A stretch of 64,000 nt of DNA from Closterium sp. Naga37s-1 (GCA_947471745.1 CANJKZ010000068.1:2709001-2773000), one strand, 5' to 3'. Shown: positions 41,641 through 53,079, counted from the first letter of the stretch. Notes: generated by a model not told the origin, from the letters alone. Numbers and translations are program-made.

Positions 41641-43740
41641 AGCGTTTTGGTCCTCACGCTATTACACCGCACTGGCCCTCGCGACTTCGCGAGCGCACTA
41701 CTGCACCAGTTGAGTCTCACCTACCTGGTCTAGGACCGTTCCCGACTGCACGAGTAGAGACATGTGTTTCCAGTCTTGGTGCGTGTGTTGTTTCCAGTCC
41801 AGGCGCCTCTAAGGGTCTTTGTGTAGGAGTTGCAGCTACCACTAGTCTACCAGCCTTTGTAGCTGGCTCGGGTGCGACCTCACAGACTGCACAACTTTCC
41901 TTCACCCTAGACTCTGGAGCGTCCAGCTGTTTCTTTTGCGACTGTACTGACCTCACACCACTGCGCTCTCCAGTCAGTGTCGCCTTGGCTGACCCCTCTG
42001 TGGGACCTGTAGTTGCCCGCAGCACCACCACTCTCCCGTGTCCGGCGGCTCCCTCTGGGTTCCTCACAGGTTACTACACCCCCTCGATTCCCAGGAACCT
42101 GGCGGGTGTCAGTCACCTCCACGACTTAGGTGTAGTCACTACTTTCCCAGTCGACGAGCCTGTTGCCTCCTGCACAGTCGGTACCACTGGGGCCCCTCTG
42201 GCCACTTTTCACAGGGAGCCGGGCTCTGGTCTGTACTCACTACACACTAGGTCCCACCACACTTGGTCAGGTCAGGTCAGGTCAGGTCAGGTAGCTGCAG
42301 TGTCGTGTGACTGTCGGTCCCTCACCCACCCGTCGGTCCTCTGGCACCACCGTCTAGGTCCCCCGTCGTTTCCGCGTCTCAGTAGGATGGCACGTTACCG
42401 TCTGGTCTCAAGTCTCCCAGAGTCGCTTGCACCGCTTCCCCGCTCGCCTGCGCCGCTGTGCACTCCTTGCGTCGAGGGTCGGCAGCGCGCTGCCCCTCAC
42501 TCCTCCTCGTTCCCCCCCACTACGGCTCCCTTCCAGACCCTGCACTTGGACGCCTGGGGCCCCTCCCCGGTCCTTGGGCCACGTCAGGAGTGCTACTTCC
42601 TGATTGTGGTGGACGACTACTCCTGCTACACCACGGTTTTCCCCTTGCGATGGAAGGCCGACGTGCCTACTGTCCTCGAGCCGTGGCTACTAGCGTGGGG
42701 TGGCGCCCAGGGCCTGTGTGGGCTTCGCCTACACTTGGATCGTGGTGGTGAGTTTTCTTCCACTCGCCTGGAGACGTTCTGTCAGGGTCGGGGGATCATC
42801 TAGTCTTACACGCTACCAGCCTCACCGCAGCAGAACGGGGTAGCCGAGCGACGCATCGGCCTGGTCATGGAGGTTGCCCGGACCTCGATGTGCCATGCCG
42901 GTGCCCCCCGGTTCTTGTGGCCTTAGGAAGTCCGCTACGCCGTGCACCAGCTGAACCTGTGGCCCAGTGACGCACGGCCACGGGTGACGCCGGTCTCCCT
43001 TTGGACAGGTTCTCCGGGCGTAGCAGCTGACTTCCGTGTCTGGGGTTCTCTGGCTCACGTTCGCGCCCCTGGCGCGAACAAGTTGTCTCCGCGCACTCGT
43101 GCCTGCGTCTTTCTTGGCTTCCCGTTGGACGCCTCCGGCTGGGTGTTCTACGACCCTGTCACCTACCAGTTCTTTGCTTCTCAGGACATCACGTTCGACG
43201 AGTCTGTCTGTTACTACAGGAGTCGCCCCCACCGAGGTACTGAGGCCTTTTCCCCCCCGCTGTTCCTCACCCTTGAGCCCCCACCGGTCGCCCCGGTAGC
43301 CCCCCCCCCCCCCTCGCATCCTGCCCCGTCAGGTGTGTCGCACGTTACTCCGCAGTCTTCCCCCCCATAGCGTCCAGTCCCTGTCGTGTCTGGGGGTGCG
43401 GGAGGTGCACTTGCGGAGGGTGAGGGTACTGGGGCTGCAGGAGCTGGTGGTGTCGGCTCTGGGGGTGCAGGGGTTGTGGGCGTGGAGGTCACTCCTGTGG
43501 AGGACACGGCAGCCTCGACTCGGCGGCCTCGCCCCGCCTCACCCCCTGGCTTCCCGTCCGTCCCGCAGTTTCCCCCTCGTTCTTCTCTGCGGCCGGTTGC
43601 TGCGGAGCCAGAGGGTGTTCCTGCGGGAGGTACTGGAGGCCCCGGGGGTGTCGGTGGTGGAGGTGCTGGTTCGGGGGGTGCTGGAGCTGGAGGCACTAGC
43701 ACTGTGGCGCCTACACCGCGCACTGTACTTTTTCTGACCC
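41641..43740 (+). pseudogene. E8 protease and integrase
   Basis: Protease FTLDSGASSCFFCDCTD with intact D-S-G. A run of GGTCA pentamers sits at 42267-42292. The pre-integrase module LWHHRLGPPSFPRL and CTPCVEGRQ precedes the integrase core: D in HLDAWGPS, D in HLDRGGEF and E in GVAERRIGL. Stops: TAG at 42801, TAG near 42925 and TAG near 43367. The C-terminal blocks FRVWGSLAHVRA, CVFLGFPLDASGW and QDITFDESVCYY are present. A Pro-rich then Gly/Ala-rich linker follows. Confidence 0.86.
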
Positions 43741-44270
43741 GTGAGCAGCGTCTCCTCAGGTAGGAGAGGGAGGAGCGTGAGCGGTTTGAGAGGGCACAGC
43801 AGCAGGAGCAGCAGCAGCAGCACCAGTAGCAGCAGCAGCAGCAGCAGCAGCCGCAGCAGCAGCAGGAGAGAGTAGAGGAGGAGTCACAGCCACAGCAGGA
43901 GAGGGTAGAGGAGGAGTCACGACCGCACCAGGAGAGGATAGAGTAGGAGTCCCGCCCGCAGCAGCAGGTGCAGTTACAGACACAGCAGGAGAGAGTAGAG
44001 GACCAGTCACGGCCGCACCAGGAGTGGGTAGAGCAGCAGTCCCACCCACAGCAGCAGGTGCAGTTACAGACCCAGCAGGAGAGAGTAGAGGAGGAGTCAT
44101 GGCCGCAGCAGGAGAGGGTAGCACAGGAGTCCCGGCCGCAGTAGCGGGTGCAGCTGCAGTCGCAGCAGGAGAGGGCAGACGCGGAGCCACATGAGCAGCA
44201 GCAGGGGCCGGTACCGTCGCAGCAGACGCCAGAGGAGGCGGAGCAGTAGCGACTGCGACTACGCAACCTC
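43741..44270 (+). repeat. Gln/Glu-rich coding repeats in E8 linker
   Basis: CAG-rich sequence encoding poly-Gln and repeats of the type QQERVEEES and HPQQQVQLQTQ, with several in-frame TAG codons (for example near 43827 and 43943). It lies between integrase and RT. Confidence 0.85.
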
Positions 44271-46396
44271 CCCGACCCAGCACCTGCACGCTTTGTTCGT
44301 GGTCCCCTACCGTCCCCTCCTGTTCCCCCTGTTGAGTCCCTGTCCTTGTCCCAGTGGACTCGTCGTTCTCCCCTCAGTCGTGCTGTGTCCCCAGAGCGTC
44401 GTCGGTCCCGTTACCGTGTAGACGGTCCGTTCCACCTTGTTCTTCGCTCTCGTGTTCCACCTCCTCCTGTCCTTCCACAGCCTACTGAGTCGTCCCTCAC
44501 TGTGCTTCACAACCCGTTGTCCGACTACCTTCGTGCCTCCCGTCCTGTCGTCTCCCGTGTTTTGTCCGTGTTGGTCACTCACCCGACTGCACCCCTGTCG
44601 TCTGTCTCAGCACTTGTTACCACTGTCGCTGGCTTTGCCTCTTCCCACCGCCTTGACTACGCCGCTCACTTGGTGAGTGGCCCTGCTCGTTCTCCATTCT
44701 CTGGGGGTGCTCCTGTCTTTCCCCTGGAGGTCCTAGAGGACAGGCAGTTTGAGCTTGGTTTCCTTGCGGCTGATGTTCCTCATCTCTGCGCCATGCTGCT
44801 TACCCCTGAGGGGGATCCTGACGCTCTTGACATCCCGATCCCTCGCAATCACGCTGAGGCGGTCTCGGGACCCTGGGCCTCGTACTGGATAGCAGCTGAG
44901 GAGGCAGAGATGGCATCTTATAGGTCCACAGGCACTTACGTCGACGCAGTCCCACCACCTGGGACGAACGTCGTCAGTGGCCGATGGCTCTACAAGGTGA
45001 AGCGGCCGCCTGGATCACCACCTGTGTTCAAGGCGCGCTATGTGGCGAGAGGCTTCAGTCAGCGAGAGGGGGTGGACTTCTTCCAGACCTTTGCTTTCAC
45101 CCCGAAGATGAGTACTCTTCGGGTGCTGCTGCATATTGCAGCCCAGCGCGACTACGAGTTGCACTCCTTGGACTTTTCCACCGCGTTCCTTCAGGAGAGC
45201 CTGCACGAGCAGATCTGGCTGCGTCGCCCGCCTGGCTTCACTGGCTCTTTCCCACCTGGGACCCAGTGGCAGCTGCGTCGACCAGTCTACGGCCTGCGTC
45301 GGGCTCCACGTGAGTGGCACGACACACTTCGCTCGACCCTTGCAACGCTTGACTTCTTTCCGTCGTCTGCCGACCCGTCACTGTTCGTCCGCCGTGGCTC
45401 GACCCCGTTCTTTGTCCTGGTCTACGTCGACGACCTAGTATACGCCACTCGCGACCGACGCGCGCTGGCCTCCGTGAAGGAGGAACTGCAGAGGAGACAC
45501 ACTTGCACTGACCTTGGTGAGCTGCAACACTACCTTGGCCTGCAGATCACCAGGGACAGGGCAGCTCGCACCATTACGCTGACGCTGTCGCATATGGTCG
45601 AGCAGATCCTCACGCGGTTTCGCTTCCCGTTCTCCAAGGTACAGCTCACCCCTCTTGCTGTGGATCATGGGCTCACGGCTCCACCTTCGGACGAGTCATT
45701 TGAGTCCAGTGGTCCATATCCTGAGCTGGTGGGTTGTCTCATGTACCTGATGACCTGTACTCGCCCAGACCTAGCTTACCCTCTTAGCGTCCTTGCGCGC
45801 TTTGTTGCGCCTGGGAGACACCGACCGTCCCACTGGTCCGCTGCTAAGAGGGTGGCGAAGTATGTGGCGAGTAGATCAGGCATTGGACTTGTCCTTGGAG
45901 GGAAGCAGCCAGTTACACTCACAGGTTACTCAGACTCGTCGTGGGCCGACGACGCGGAGACGCGTCGGTCTACACAGGGGTACTCCTTTAGCCTTGGGAC
46001 AGGTGCTGTCTCGTGGCGGTCGACTCGGGCGTCGTCCGTCGCCGGTTCCAGCTGTGAGGCAGAGGTGTACGCTGCGGCCATGGCCGCTTAGGAGCTTCGC
46101 TGGCTGTCTTTCCTTCTCACCGACCTTGGTGAGCGGCCTCGCTCTCCCCCAGTCTTGTTCGCCGACAACAGGTCTGCTGTCCTGTTGTGTGAGGAGCCTC
46201 GACTAGTTGGGAAGGCGAAGCACATCCAGCTTCGTTACTTCCTTCTGCGTGAGTTGCAGCAGCGTGGCCACGCGCTCGTTCCACGTGGGCCAACACGGCA
46301 GATATCTTCACCAAGGCGTTGCCACCTTGTGACCACCAGCGTTTCTGCACCCTGCTTGGCCTTGTGCCTGCCCGTCCACACTTGCTTACGTAGAGA
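44271..46396 (+). pseudogene. E8 reverse transcriptase and RNase H
   Basis: Open for 581 codons (44346-46091). RT: GTYVDAVPPPGTNVVSG, ARYVARGFSQREGVDFFQTF, SLDFSTAFLQESL, catalytic FVLVYVDDLVYAT, TCTDLGELQHYLGLQITRD. RNase H: TGYSDSSWADDAET, SSCEAEVYAAAMAA followed by TAG at 46089, then LRWLSFLLTDLGE and LFADNRSAVLLCEEP in the same frame. A small deletion/frameshift near 46280 removes the segment before the final FTKALPPCDH. Closest relative in the window is E1. Confidence 0.9.
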
Positions 46397-47250
46397 TGCC
46401 TTGTGACAGTTCTGGCGGTGGTCAGAGGCAGTAGCAGCAGCGTCCGCGTGAGACCCCTACGCCCCAGGAGCTTCGTGAGTGGCTTGCTCAGCGTGGGGCG
46501 TCTGGGGGTAGTGTTCGCTGCCAGTACGTCATTCGCACAGGTGATCGCGCTGGTCAGACATGCGGGAAGGTTGGTCACATACAGTCCCGCTGCTTCTCCC
46601 GTCTTGACGACGCCTGGTGCGCACAGTTTCCCGACGCGACTAAGCTCCCCCGCTGGCTAGAGCTGCTTAGGCAGGGTGTGTATATCTTTGCTTGAATATG
46701 ACGCTATCCTTGCTGCCATGTATGCTTTGACTGTTAGTGCTGAGGGTGACTGTTATCTGTGTATGCTGCCTGACCCAGGTATAGAGGCTGCTGCTCTAGG
46801 TGCTAGTGAGTCTGCTCTCCCTGGTACTGCGCCTGCTGAGGCCTTGCACATTTTCACGCTTGACTCAGGTGCTTCCCGCTGCTTCTTTCGCGACAGTACC
46901 AAAATAATACCACTCCCAGCACCTGCTGCAGTCTCTCTGGCTGACCCCTCAGGGGGCCCGGTTCTTGCACGTTCCTCCACTGTTCTCCCGTGTCTGGCGT
47001 TTCCGTCTGGCTCACTGTCAGGTCTTCACCTCCCCTCGTTCTCTACGAACTTTGTGAGCAACGCAGTCCTTCAGGATGAATGGGTTAATACCTTCACCCT
47101 TGGAGGGCAGCGTGTGGCAATCTGTACGTGGTCCCGGACTGGCCGTCACCTAGCTACGTTCACTCGACGGCCTGGGTCTAGTCCGTACACACTGACCACT
47201 GCGTCTGCACAGGTGGCTAAGTCAGGTCAAGTGGCTGTGTCGAGTCGGGT
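46397..47250 (+). pseudogene. E9 gag tail and protease
   Basis: Begins with TPQELREWLAQRG and the atypical knuckle CQYVIRTGDRAGQTCGKVGH with IQSRCF, all ligands present (C-x13-C-x4-H-x4-C). Then LDDAWCAQFPDATKLPRW, EGDCYLCMLPDPG and the protease HIFTLDSGASRCFFRDST. A TGA near 46693 and a TAG in the Gln run near 46428 interrupt it. The opening bases match the last 130 bases of the window (E11). Confidence 0.85.
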
Positions 47251-48325
47251 GCTGCGTCTGGTCAGCTTGCAGCGTCTTGCTCGTGTCGGGTACTCTCCCA
47301 CCAGACTTTCCTCCGGCACCACCACCTTGGTCACCCCTCACTGCCGCGTCTCCGCAGCATGCACGCCCGTCTCCTTGTCTCTGGCCTTCACAGGTCCCTG
47401 CCCTCCCTCGTGCACTCGCATGCACTGCCGTGCCTTCCCTGCGTGGAGGGGCGGCAGCGCGCCGCTCCTCACTCCTCCGAGTTTCCTCCGACCACTGCTC
47501 CTCTGCAGACTCTCCACATGGACGTGTGGGGCCCGGCCCCCGTTCGGTGGAACAGACCAGGAGCGCTACTTCCTGCTGGTTGTTGACGACTACACACGCT
47601 ACACCACTATCTTCCCCTTGCGACGCAAGGCGGAAGTCAGCGGTGTTTTGATCCCCTTGATCCGTGCTACTCGTCGCCAACTACGCTAGCGATTTTGTCG
47701 GGACTTGCGAATCCTGCGTCTGCACTCTGACAGGGGCGGTGAGTTCTCTTCTGGCCTCCTTGAGGAGTTCTCTCGAGACGAGGGCATCCGCCAGATGTTC
47801 TCGCTTCCGGCCTCTCCGCAGCAGAATGGGATTGCTGAGCGTCGCATTGGCTTGATCATGGAGGTTGCTTGTACCTCCTTGATCCATGAGGCTGCTCCCC
47901 ATTTTCTGTGGCCGTTTGCGGTCCAATGCGCTGCGCATCAGCTCAACCTCTGGCCCCATGTCTCTGAGCCAGAGACCTTGCCTACACTCCGGTGGACGGG
48001 GAAGGTTGGCGATGCGTCGGTGTTTCGGGTTTGGGGCGCGCTCTCCCTTGTTCGCGATGCCAAAGCGAGCAAGCTCTCTTCTCGCACTCTCCGCTGCGTC
48101 TTCCTTGGCTTCCCCACCGACGCCCCGCCGTGGGAGTTCTACTACCCGCGCGACCTTCGCATGTTCTCCTCCCATGATGTCACCTTTGACGAGTCGGTCT
48201 GTTTCTACAGACTACACCCGCACGCGTCCCACCCGGTCCCCCTCGCGCCTCTCTTCCTGGTACCAGTTCCCCCCCCGGTAGACCCCCTCCCCCCACAGGG
48301 TCCTACTCCCTTAGGTGTGTCTTAG
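47251..48325 (+). pseudogene. E9 integrase
   Basis: Frameshifts near 47280 and 47545 break the pre-integrase module (CLPCVEGRQRAAPH) and the first catalytic region (HMDVWGPA). The second half is open (47705-48325): HSDRGGEFSSGLL, ASPQQNGIAERRIGLIM, FRVWGALSLVRDA, CVFLGFPTDAPPW and HDVTFDESVCFY. It ends at a TAG before the linker. Confidence 0.85.
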
Positions 48326-48792
48326 GTAGACCCACCCCCCTTGGTTGAGCCTTTGGAGATCTCTTCTGACTCCTATGGCCCAGCTGAGGGGGGTGACCCC
48401 GCCGGTGACGACATGGCGGCCACTCGCAGCTCTCCACGCTTGGAGACCCACGCTGGTTTTCCGCCTCGGCCGTCTTCGACGCCTCCGCAGCCTGCTGCTG
48501 TGGACTCTGGAGCTGAGACTGCTGGTGCTGAGCCTAGGGGTGCTGAGACAGAGGGTGAGGGGTCTGGGGGTGCTGCGACTGGGGGTGCTGGTTCTGGGGG
48601 TGTTGTGACTAGGGGTGCTGTTAGTCCTAGTGGCGGTGGAGCTATGGGTGACCCTGTTGGAGGTCCTGGAGCTGGACAGCCACCGCAGCCTGATCTACAT
48701 GAGACGCTCTCGCCGCAGGCGATTCATGCGTGGATCGTTCGGCGAGGCAGTCCTGGTGGTGGAGGGTACGGTCCTGCTGGTGCTGGAGCTAC

Positions 48793-49428
48793 TGTTAGAA
48801 GGAAATGCTGCCATGAGCAACAAAATGTCTGCGCTGGGATTCGAACTCGTGACCTTCAAATCTGTCCTGAAAGTGTCTCAGGACAGATTCAAGACAGTTT
48901 CTGCTAAGGCACTGGTTATGGTGCACATGAGTTTCGAACTGGAGACCTTTCGATTCAAGTGTCCCAAAAGTGTCTTGTCAGGACAGATTGGGGACAGTTT
49001 GGGGATAGATTGGGGACAGTTTGGCGAAATCGATCTCGGGTCGCGTTTGGTTTGAAACTCGGCAGCGAAGTGTCGAAGTCAACGGAATTTGCACGGGAGT
49101 TACAGTCGGTGGTCGACGAAATTCTTGTCGCGGAAATTCTCGTCTACAGAATTCCAGTCAATGGAATTCGCTCGGCAAAATTCAAGGCTCCGAATTTCGC
49201 GTCGACGAAATTCAACGTGCGACCCGGGTCGACACTTTCTTGTGTGCTTTTATTTTGTATTGCATCCTAGTATAAAACCAGAGAGCACAAACCAGAAATC
49301 ATCCAAGTCATTACAACTGCTATGTTTGTGTGTAACTCTGGCTATAGTGGACCGTTTCCTGCAATCTTTGGTGCGTTGGAATTGTGCTTTCAAGCTCTAT
49401 TAAACTGCTATAGTAGCGGAATTCTACA
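48793..49428 (+). repeat. E10 5' LTR
   Basis: TGTTAGAAGG to ATTCTACA. A TATAAAA box at 49271-49277 probably directs element transcription. GGGGACAG-type direct repeats lie near 48985-49022. The same TATA box is at 53552-53558 in the 3' copy. Confidence 0.93.
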
Positions 49429-50007
49429 TGGTATCAGAGCTGCGTTATCTACGTCGATCCAACTAGCGGCTTGATTCCGTCCTCCCATCACTTCGTTCCC
49501 ACGTTGGTGTGGCCGACGCTCGTTTTGACTGCGCATGGAGTGGTTAACGAGCGCTGAGGGTCTGAATGCCCATTAGGAGCTGGAGGCGTCCGTTCGTGAG
49601 CACCACCCTCACTTGCGTGATGAGGAGGTCGACCTCATTGTGGACGGTCGTCTACTACGCATGGTTCGGGAGCGTGCGGCGGAGCAAGCACCTGCGAGCG
49701 GCCAGCGAGGAGGAACCGGTGAAGGAGGAGCGTGCACAAGGCTCCAAGTGCTGTGGGCATTGGTGGAGGAGCTCTTGCACCAACCATTGACGTAGGATTG
49801 ATCGGGACAAGCTACGGTCAATTCAAGTTTGGAGTTGAACACATCTCCATGACGCCGCTGCTGGAGGGAAGGCACGACCTTACCGCGTGGGTCAGTGCCA
49901 TTTGACCTCAGCTCCAGTGTGCTGATTTGTGGCAGTTTTGCTACGGGACAGCACCAAGCCCGGCCCCGAACAACCCCTTGCAACGAAGGGAGTACGCAAA
50001 GGGCCAA
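49429..50007 (+). pseudogene. E10 leader and broken gag N-terminus
   Basis: After the primer site, an ATG at 49535 (MEWLTSAEG) meets TAG at 49571. Gag-like sequence follows in another frame: ISMTPLLEGRHDLTAWVSAI, then TGA at 49902, then PQLQCADLWQFCYGTA in frame with the long ORF. The original gag start is thus disabled, or translation now starts further down, for example at Met 50008. Confidence 0.7.
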
Positions 50008-53000
50008 ATGCTTGCATTCATGGTGCTGAACCGATGTGTGTCTCCACCCATCCGAATGTCCATCTCTGGTTTCTCTCAGCAAGAGAATGCCGGGCAGCTA
50101 GCATGGGCATATATCTTGTCTACTTATCAAGTTCGTGCCCTCCACGCTTCCCTACTTCAGACCCAGTTAGCCCAACTCAGAAAGGGAGATGATGAGACGG
50201 CGGAATCCTACTGCAATAGGACCCGCACCATCCGAGCGGAGCTGCTGACCATTGGACAGGAGGTCCACATGGCCACGTTTGTTGCCCACGTGCTGAAGGG
50301 CCTACCACCGGAGTACGGATTTCTTCGCCGCAAGCTCGAAATTTCCAGCCCTGACATGACGGTGGAACGCGTGTGCACCGAGGTGTTGATGGAGGAGCAG
50401 ACTCTCTACATCGAACAGAGTTACAAGCATATCACCAGCGATACATCTGCTTTCTCGGGCGCTGTCAACACCATCGTGGCTACAACGGGGGTCAACGGGA
50501 AGGAAGGTAAAGGGGGACGGGAGCAGACGGACAAGAAGAAGGATGGCAAGCGGGAGAAGAAGCGAGCCCCCTTCAAGGGGCGCTGCTACAACTGCAACGA
50601 GGAGGGGTACATGGCTGCGAAGTGCCCCAACAAGAAGAAAGATACAACGCCCGCAGCAGCCGCGAACGTAGCTGAAGGAGACGAGAAGGGCGTGGCGCTC
50701 ACCGTCGCGTGTTCGGCTGCAAAGTTGCTGGCCGACGACAAGGACTTGTGGTTCCTTGACTCAGGATGCTCCCAACATATGACCGGCCGCAAGGAGTGGT
50801 TCACGGTGATCCGTGACCCATCTGCGACGAAATCGGTCAAAGGGTTTGATGGTTCTATGCAGAAAGTTGCCGGTGTTGGTGAGGTTTTGCTGGAGGGCAC
50901 TAACGGCTTGCGTGTGACCCTACATGATGTCCTCTTTGTGCCAGGAATGAAGGCCAACTTGGTCTCCCCTGGGCAGCTCTTGGACAAGGGAGCAAAGCTG
51001 CAAACCGAGGAAGGTGTCACTCGCATCATCGCATCAGGAGGTCGAGTGGCTGCAACGGCACGATACTGCCATCACCTTCACTGCCTTGACCTGAAACCGG
51101 GGCCAGCAAGGAACGGTGCAAAAGCTGCTGCGGCATGCAACGGCACGGCGGCTGCAGCGGCATCCACCAATATGGCGGGTGGAGCGGCGAGCAACGGCAC
51201 AGGGGCTGCAGCGGCACGCAACGGCACGGCGGCTGCAGCGGCAAGCAACGGCAGGGCGGCTGCGGCGGCATGCAACGGCAGGGCGGCTGTGGCGGCATGC
51301 GACGGCACGGTGGCTGCAGCAATATGCAACAATACGGCAGCTACAGCGGCATGCAATGGTATGCCTAAGGCATTTGCTGAGGTGGTGTCAAGCGCACCGG
51401 AAGAGAATGACGAAGCAGCCAGCCTCACAACATATGCGGTGGGGACCGAGGCGATGCTCAACCTGCGGCACACCCACCTTGAGAATGACCATGCTGGTGC
51501 GGTGCAGTGGACAGCCACAAACAGTGGCATGCTAGGCATGGTCCTAGAGAAAGGAGGGGAGGACACGTCGAGCGCCTCCTCCCAAGAAGCCAAACTCACT
51601 CGTCAAACGCTTCCGCTACCTGACGAGCGAGAGGGGGAGGTTCTTGGGATGGTCCATGGCCCTGAGCAGAATCAGCCGCCATTACGTACCGTCATCATAA
51701 TCCCAGTGCCATCTGTGCAAGGGGGCGAACAACCGTTTGATCGTTCGGTTGACCCTGCGGGCAGCAACGCAACCATGGCTCCGCCAGCTCTCTGTCCATC
51801 CTTAGCTGCTGGCTTGGCACCTGTGGGACCAGAGGTTGGTCCCTCTGCGGATGAACGTCGTGCAGCTGATGAAGACAAGGAAGGAGAGGCAACGGAACTG
51901 AAATCGGCGGCAACCCATGGGAAAGACCCCATACCCACGGTTCCGCCCCTCCAGCCCACTCCCCCAATCCCATGTCATTCTAGCAGGTCCAACAAAGGCA
52001 TGCTACCTGTTCGGCTTCCCGCATCCACCATGACGGCCTCGGATGCGGTTGATGGCAACAACATGTACGGCATTGCATTCCTTGCTGGAGGTGTTTATGG
52101 CACGGACATCTACTATGATGTGGAGTACTTGGATGAGGCTGATGAGGAGGAAGGGGGATTGGGGAGCATCATCATCAACCTCGGAGTAACCTTGACCGGA
52201 CCTGAAGGCAAGGTGGTGGACAAAGGTCTCTTCGTGTTGGAATACATGTCATCCACGGATGGTTACCTTGGTCTGCAGATTGTGTGCGACCACCCCAACA
52301 AGACACTCCTCCTGCACCAGAAGGCATATGTGGCGAAGGTGCAGCAGCGGTTCTTCAAAGGGGCGCCACCGAAGAAGCAGCCGATCACCCCTCTCTCCTC
52401 TACCAGCTTTGTCATGGAGGATGCTGAGCTGTTTGCCGATTGCACCATGACCGACCGCCTTGCAGAAGGTGCACACCCCAGGACAGATGCGCATTGGCAT
52501 GAGCTCTTCCGCACACTCTCCTACTGGGCTGCCTCACCGGACATGGGGCTGCTGTTCAAGGGAGGACCAGAGAGTTTGACTCTTGTGGGGTATACGGATG
52601 CGGATGATGTGGGCGACAAGGAGAACCGATTGTCCATGGGAGGCTACCTCTTCAAGCTTGGCGGAGCTGCCGTTTCATGGCAGGCCAAGAAGCTGCAGGG
52701 TGCGACCAAACTTTCCTCCACCGAGAGCGAGCTTGTGGCTGCGGTGGAAGCAGGAAAGGAGGGGCGCAAGCTAAGGTTCCTGCTGTGGGAGTTTCAACTA
52801 CTCAAGAAGGGTGTCCCCACCACCCTGTACGTCGACAACATGTCGGCGGTGCAGCTCAGCCAGGCGGGCGGGCTGCAGGGGCGCATGAAGCATGTGGACC
52901 GTCGCCACATGTGGCTACAGGACATGGTGCGCATGAAGAAGTTGGAGGTACAGCACATCCCTACAACGGCGCAGCCCGCGGACTTCTTCACGAAGCGGCT

Positions 53001-53079
53001 CGACAAGGCAGCCTTCAACCGATGCTGTGCAGCAGCCGGGCTGGTCCAGCGTGCTCCTGACAGCAAGGGGGCGTGTTAG
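50008..53079 (+). CDS. E10 gag-protease-RNase H fusion ORF
   Basis: About 1023 residues from Met 50008 to a TAG inside the 3' LTR. Gag core: AYILSTYQVRALHASLLQTQ, KGDDETAESYCNRTRTIR, VLKGLPPEYGFLRRKLEI. The knuckle CYNCNEEGYMAAKC has Tyr at the usual His position. Protease WFLDSGCSQHMTGRKEW has D-S-G, then LHDVLFVPGMKANLVSPGQL. From about 51100 there is an Ala/Asn/Gly repeat, then about 300 residues of acidic or Pro-rich sequence I cannot assign. No integrase DDE motif and no YVDD are present. The RT end (TDGYLGLQIVCDHPNKTLLL) and a complete-looking RNase H follow: VGYTDADDVGDKENRLSMGG, SSTESELVAAVEAGKEG, LYVDNMSAVQLSQ, QPADFFTKRLD. The protein could package RNA only with polymerase and integrase in trans. 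Confidence 0.88.
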   Translation: MLAFMVLNRCVSPPIRMSISGFSQQENAGQLAWAYILSTYQVRALHASLLQTQLAQLRKGDDETAESYCNRTRTIRAELLTIGQEVHMATFVAHVLKGLPPEYGFLRRKLEISSPDMTVERVCTEVLMEEQTLYIEQSYKHITSDTSAFSGAVNTIVATTGVNGKEGKGGREQTDKKKDGKREKKRAPFKGRCYNCNEEGYMAAKCPNKKKDTTPAAAANVAEGDEKGVALTVACSAAKLLADDKDLWFLDSGCSQHMTGRKEWFTVIRDPSATKSVKGFDGSMQKVAGVGEVLLEGTNGLRVTLHDVLFVPGMKANLVSPGQLLDKGAKLQTEEGVTRIIASGGRVAATARYCHHLHCLDLKPGPARNGAKAAAACNGTAAAAASTNMAGGAASNGTGAAAARNGTAAAAASNGRAAAAACNGRAAVAACDGTVAAAICNNTAATAACNGMPKAFAEVVSSAPEENDEAASLTTYAVGTEAMLNLRHTHLENDHAGAVQWTATNSGMLGMVLEKGGEDTSSASSQEAKLTRQTLPLPDEREGEVLGMVHGPEQNQPPLRTVIIIPVPSVQGGEQPFDRSVDPAGSNATMAPPALCPSLAAGLAPVGPEVGPSADERRAADEDKEGEATELKSAATHGKDPIPTVPPLQPTPPIPCHSSRSNKGMLPVRLPASTMTASDAVDGNNMYGIAFLAGGVYGTDIYYDVEYLDEADEEEGGLGSIIINLGVTLTGPEGKVVDKGLFVLEYMSSTDGYLGLQIVCDHPNKTLLLHQKAYVAKVQQRFFKGAPPKKQPITPLSSTSFVMEDAELFADCTMTDRLAEGAHPRTDAHWHELFRTLSYWAASPDMGLLFKGGPESLTLVGYTDADDVGDKENRLSMGGYLFKLGGAAVSWQAKKLQGATKLSSTESELVAAVEAGKEGRKLRFLLWEFQLLKKGVPTTLYVDNMSAVQLSQAGGLQGRMKHVDRRHMWLQDMVRMKKLEVQHIPTTAQPADFFTKRLDKAAFNRCCAAAGLVQRAPDSKGAC
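51115..51365 (+). repeat. 27-bp coding repeat in E10
   Basis: About nine units around AACGGCACGGCGGCTGCAGC, encoding NGTAAAAAC-type nonapeptides, placed where the pre-integrase and integrase would begin. Confidence 0.88.

Larger units (their letters stand above)
39525..46396 (+). mobile_element. E8: short-LTR Copia, single-frame but stop-riddled
   Basis: 5' LTR (39525-39656), primer site TGGTATCAGAG, GC-rich leader, gag at 40185, protease, integrase, repeat linker and RT-RNase H. The gag, integrase and RT blocks are all in the same reading frame from 40185 to about 46090 (I checked the coordinates modulo 3). Damage is therefore mainly by nonsense codons. A frameshift near 46280 hits the last residues. 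The 3' LTR is missing: at 46396 the sequence joins the gag tail of E9. Confidence 0.9.
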
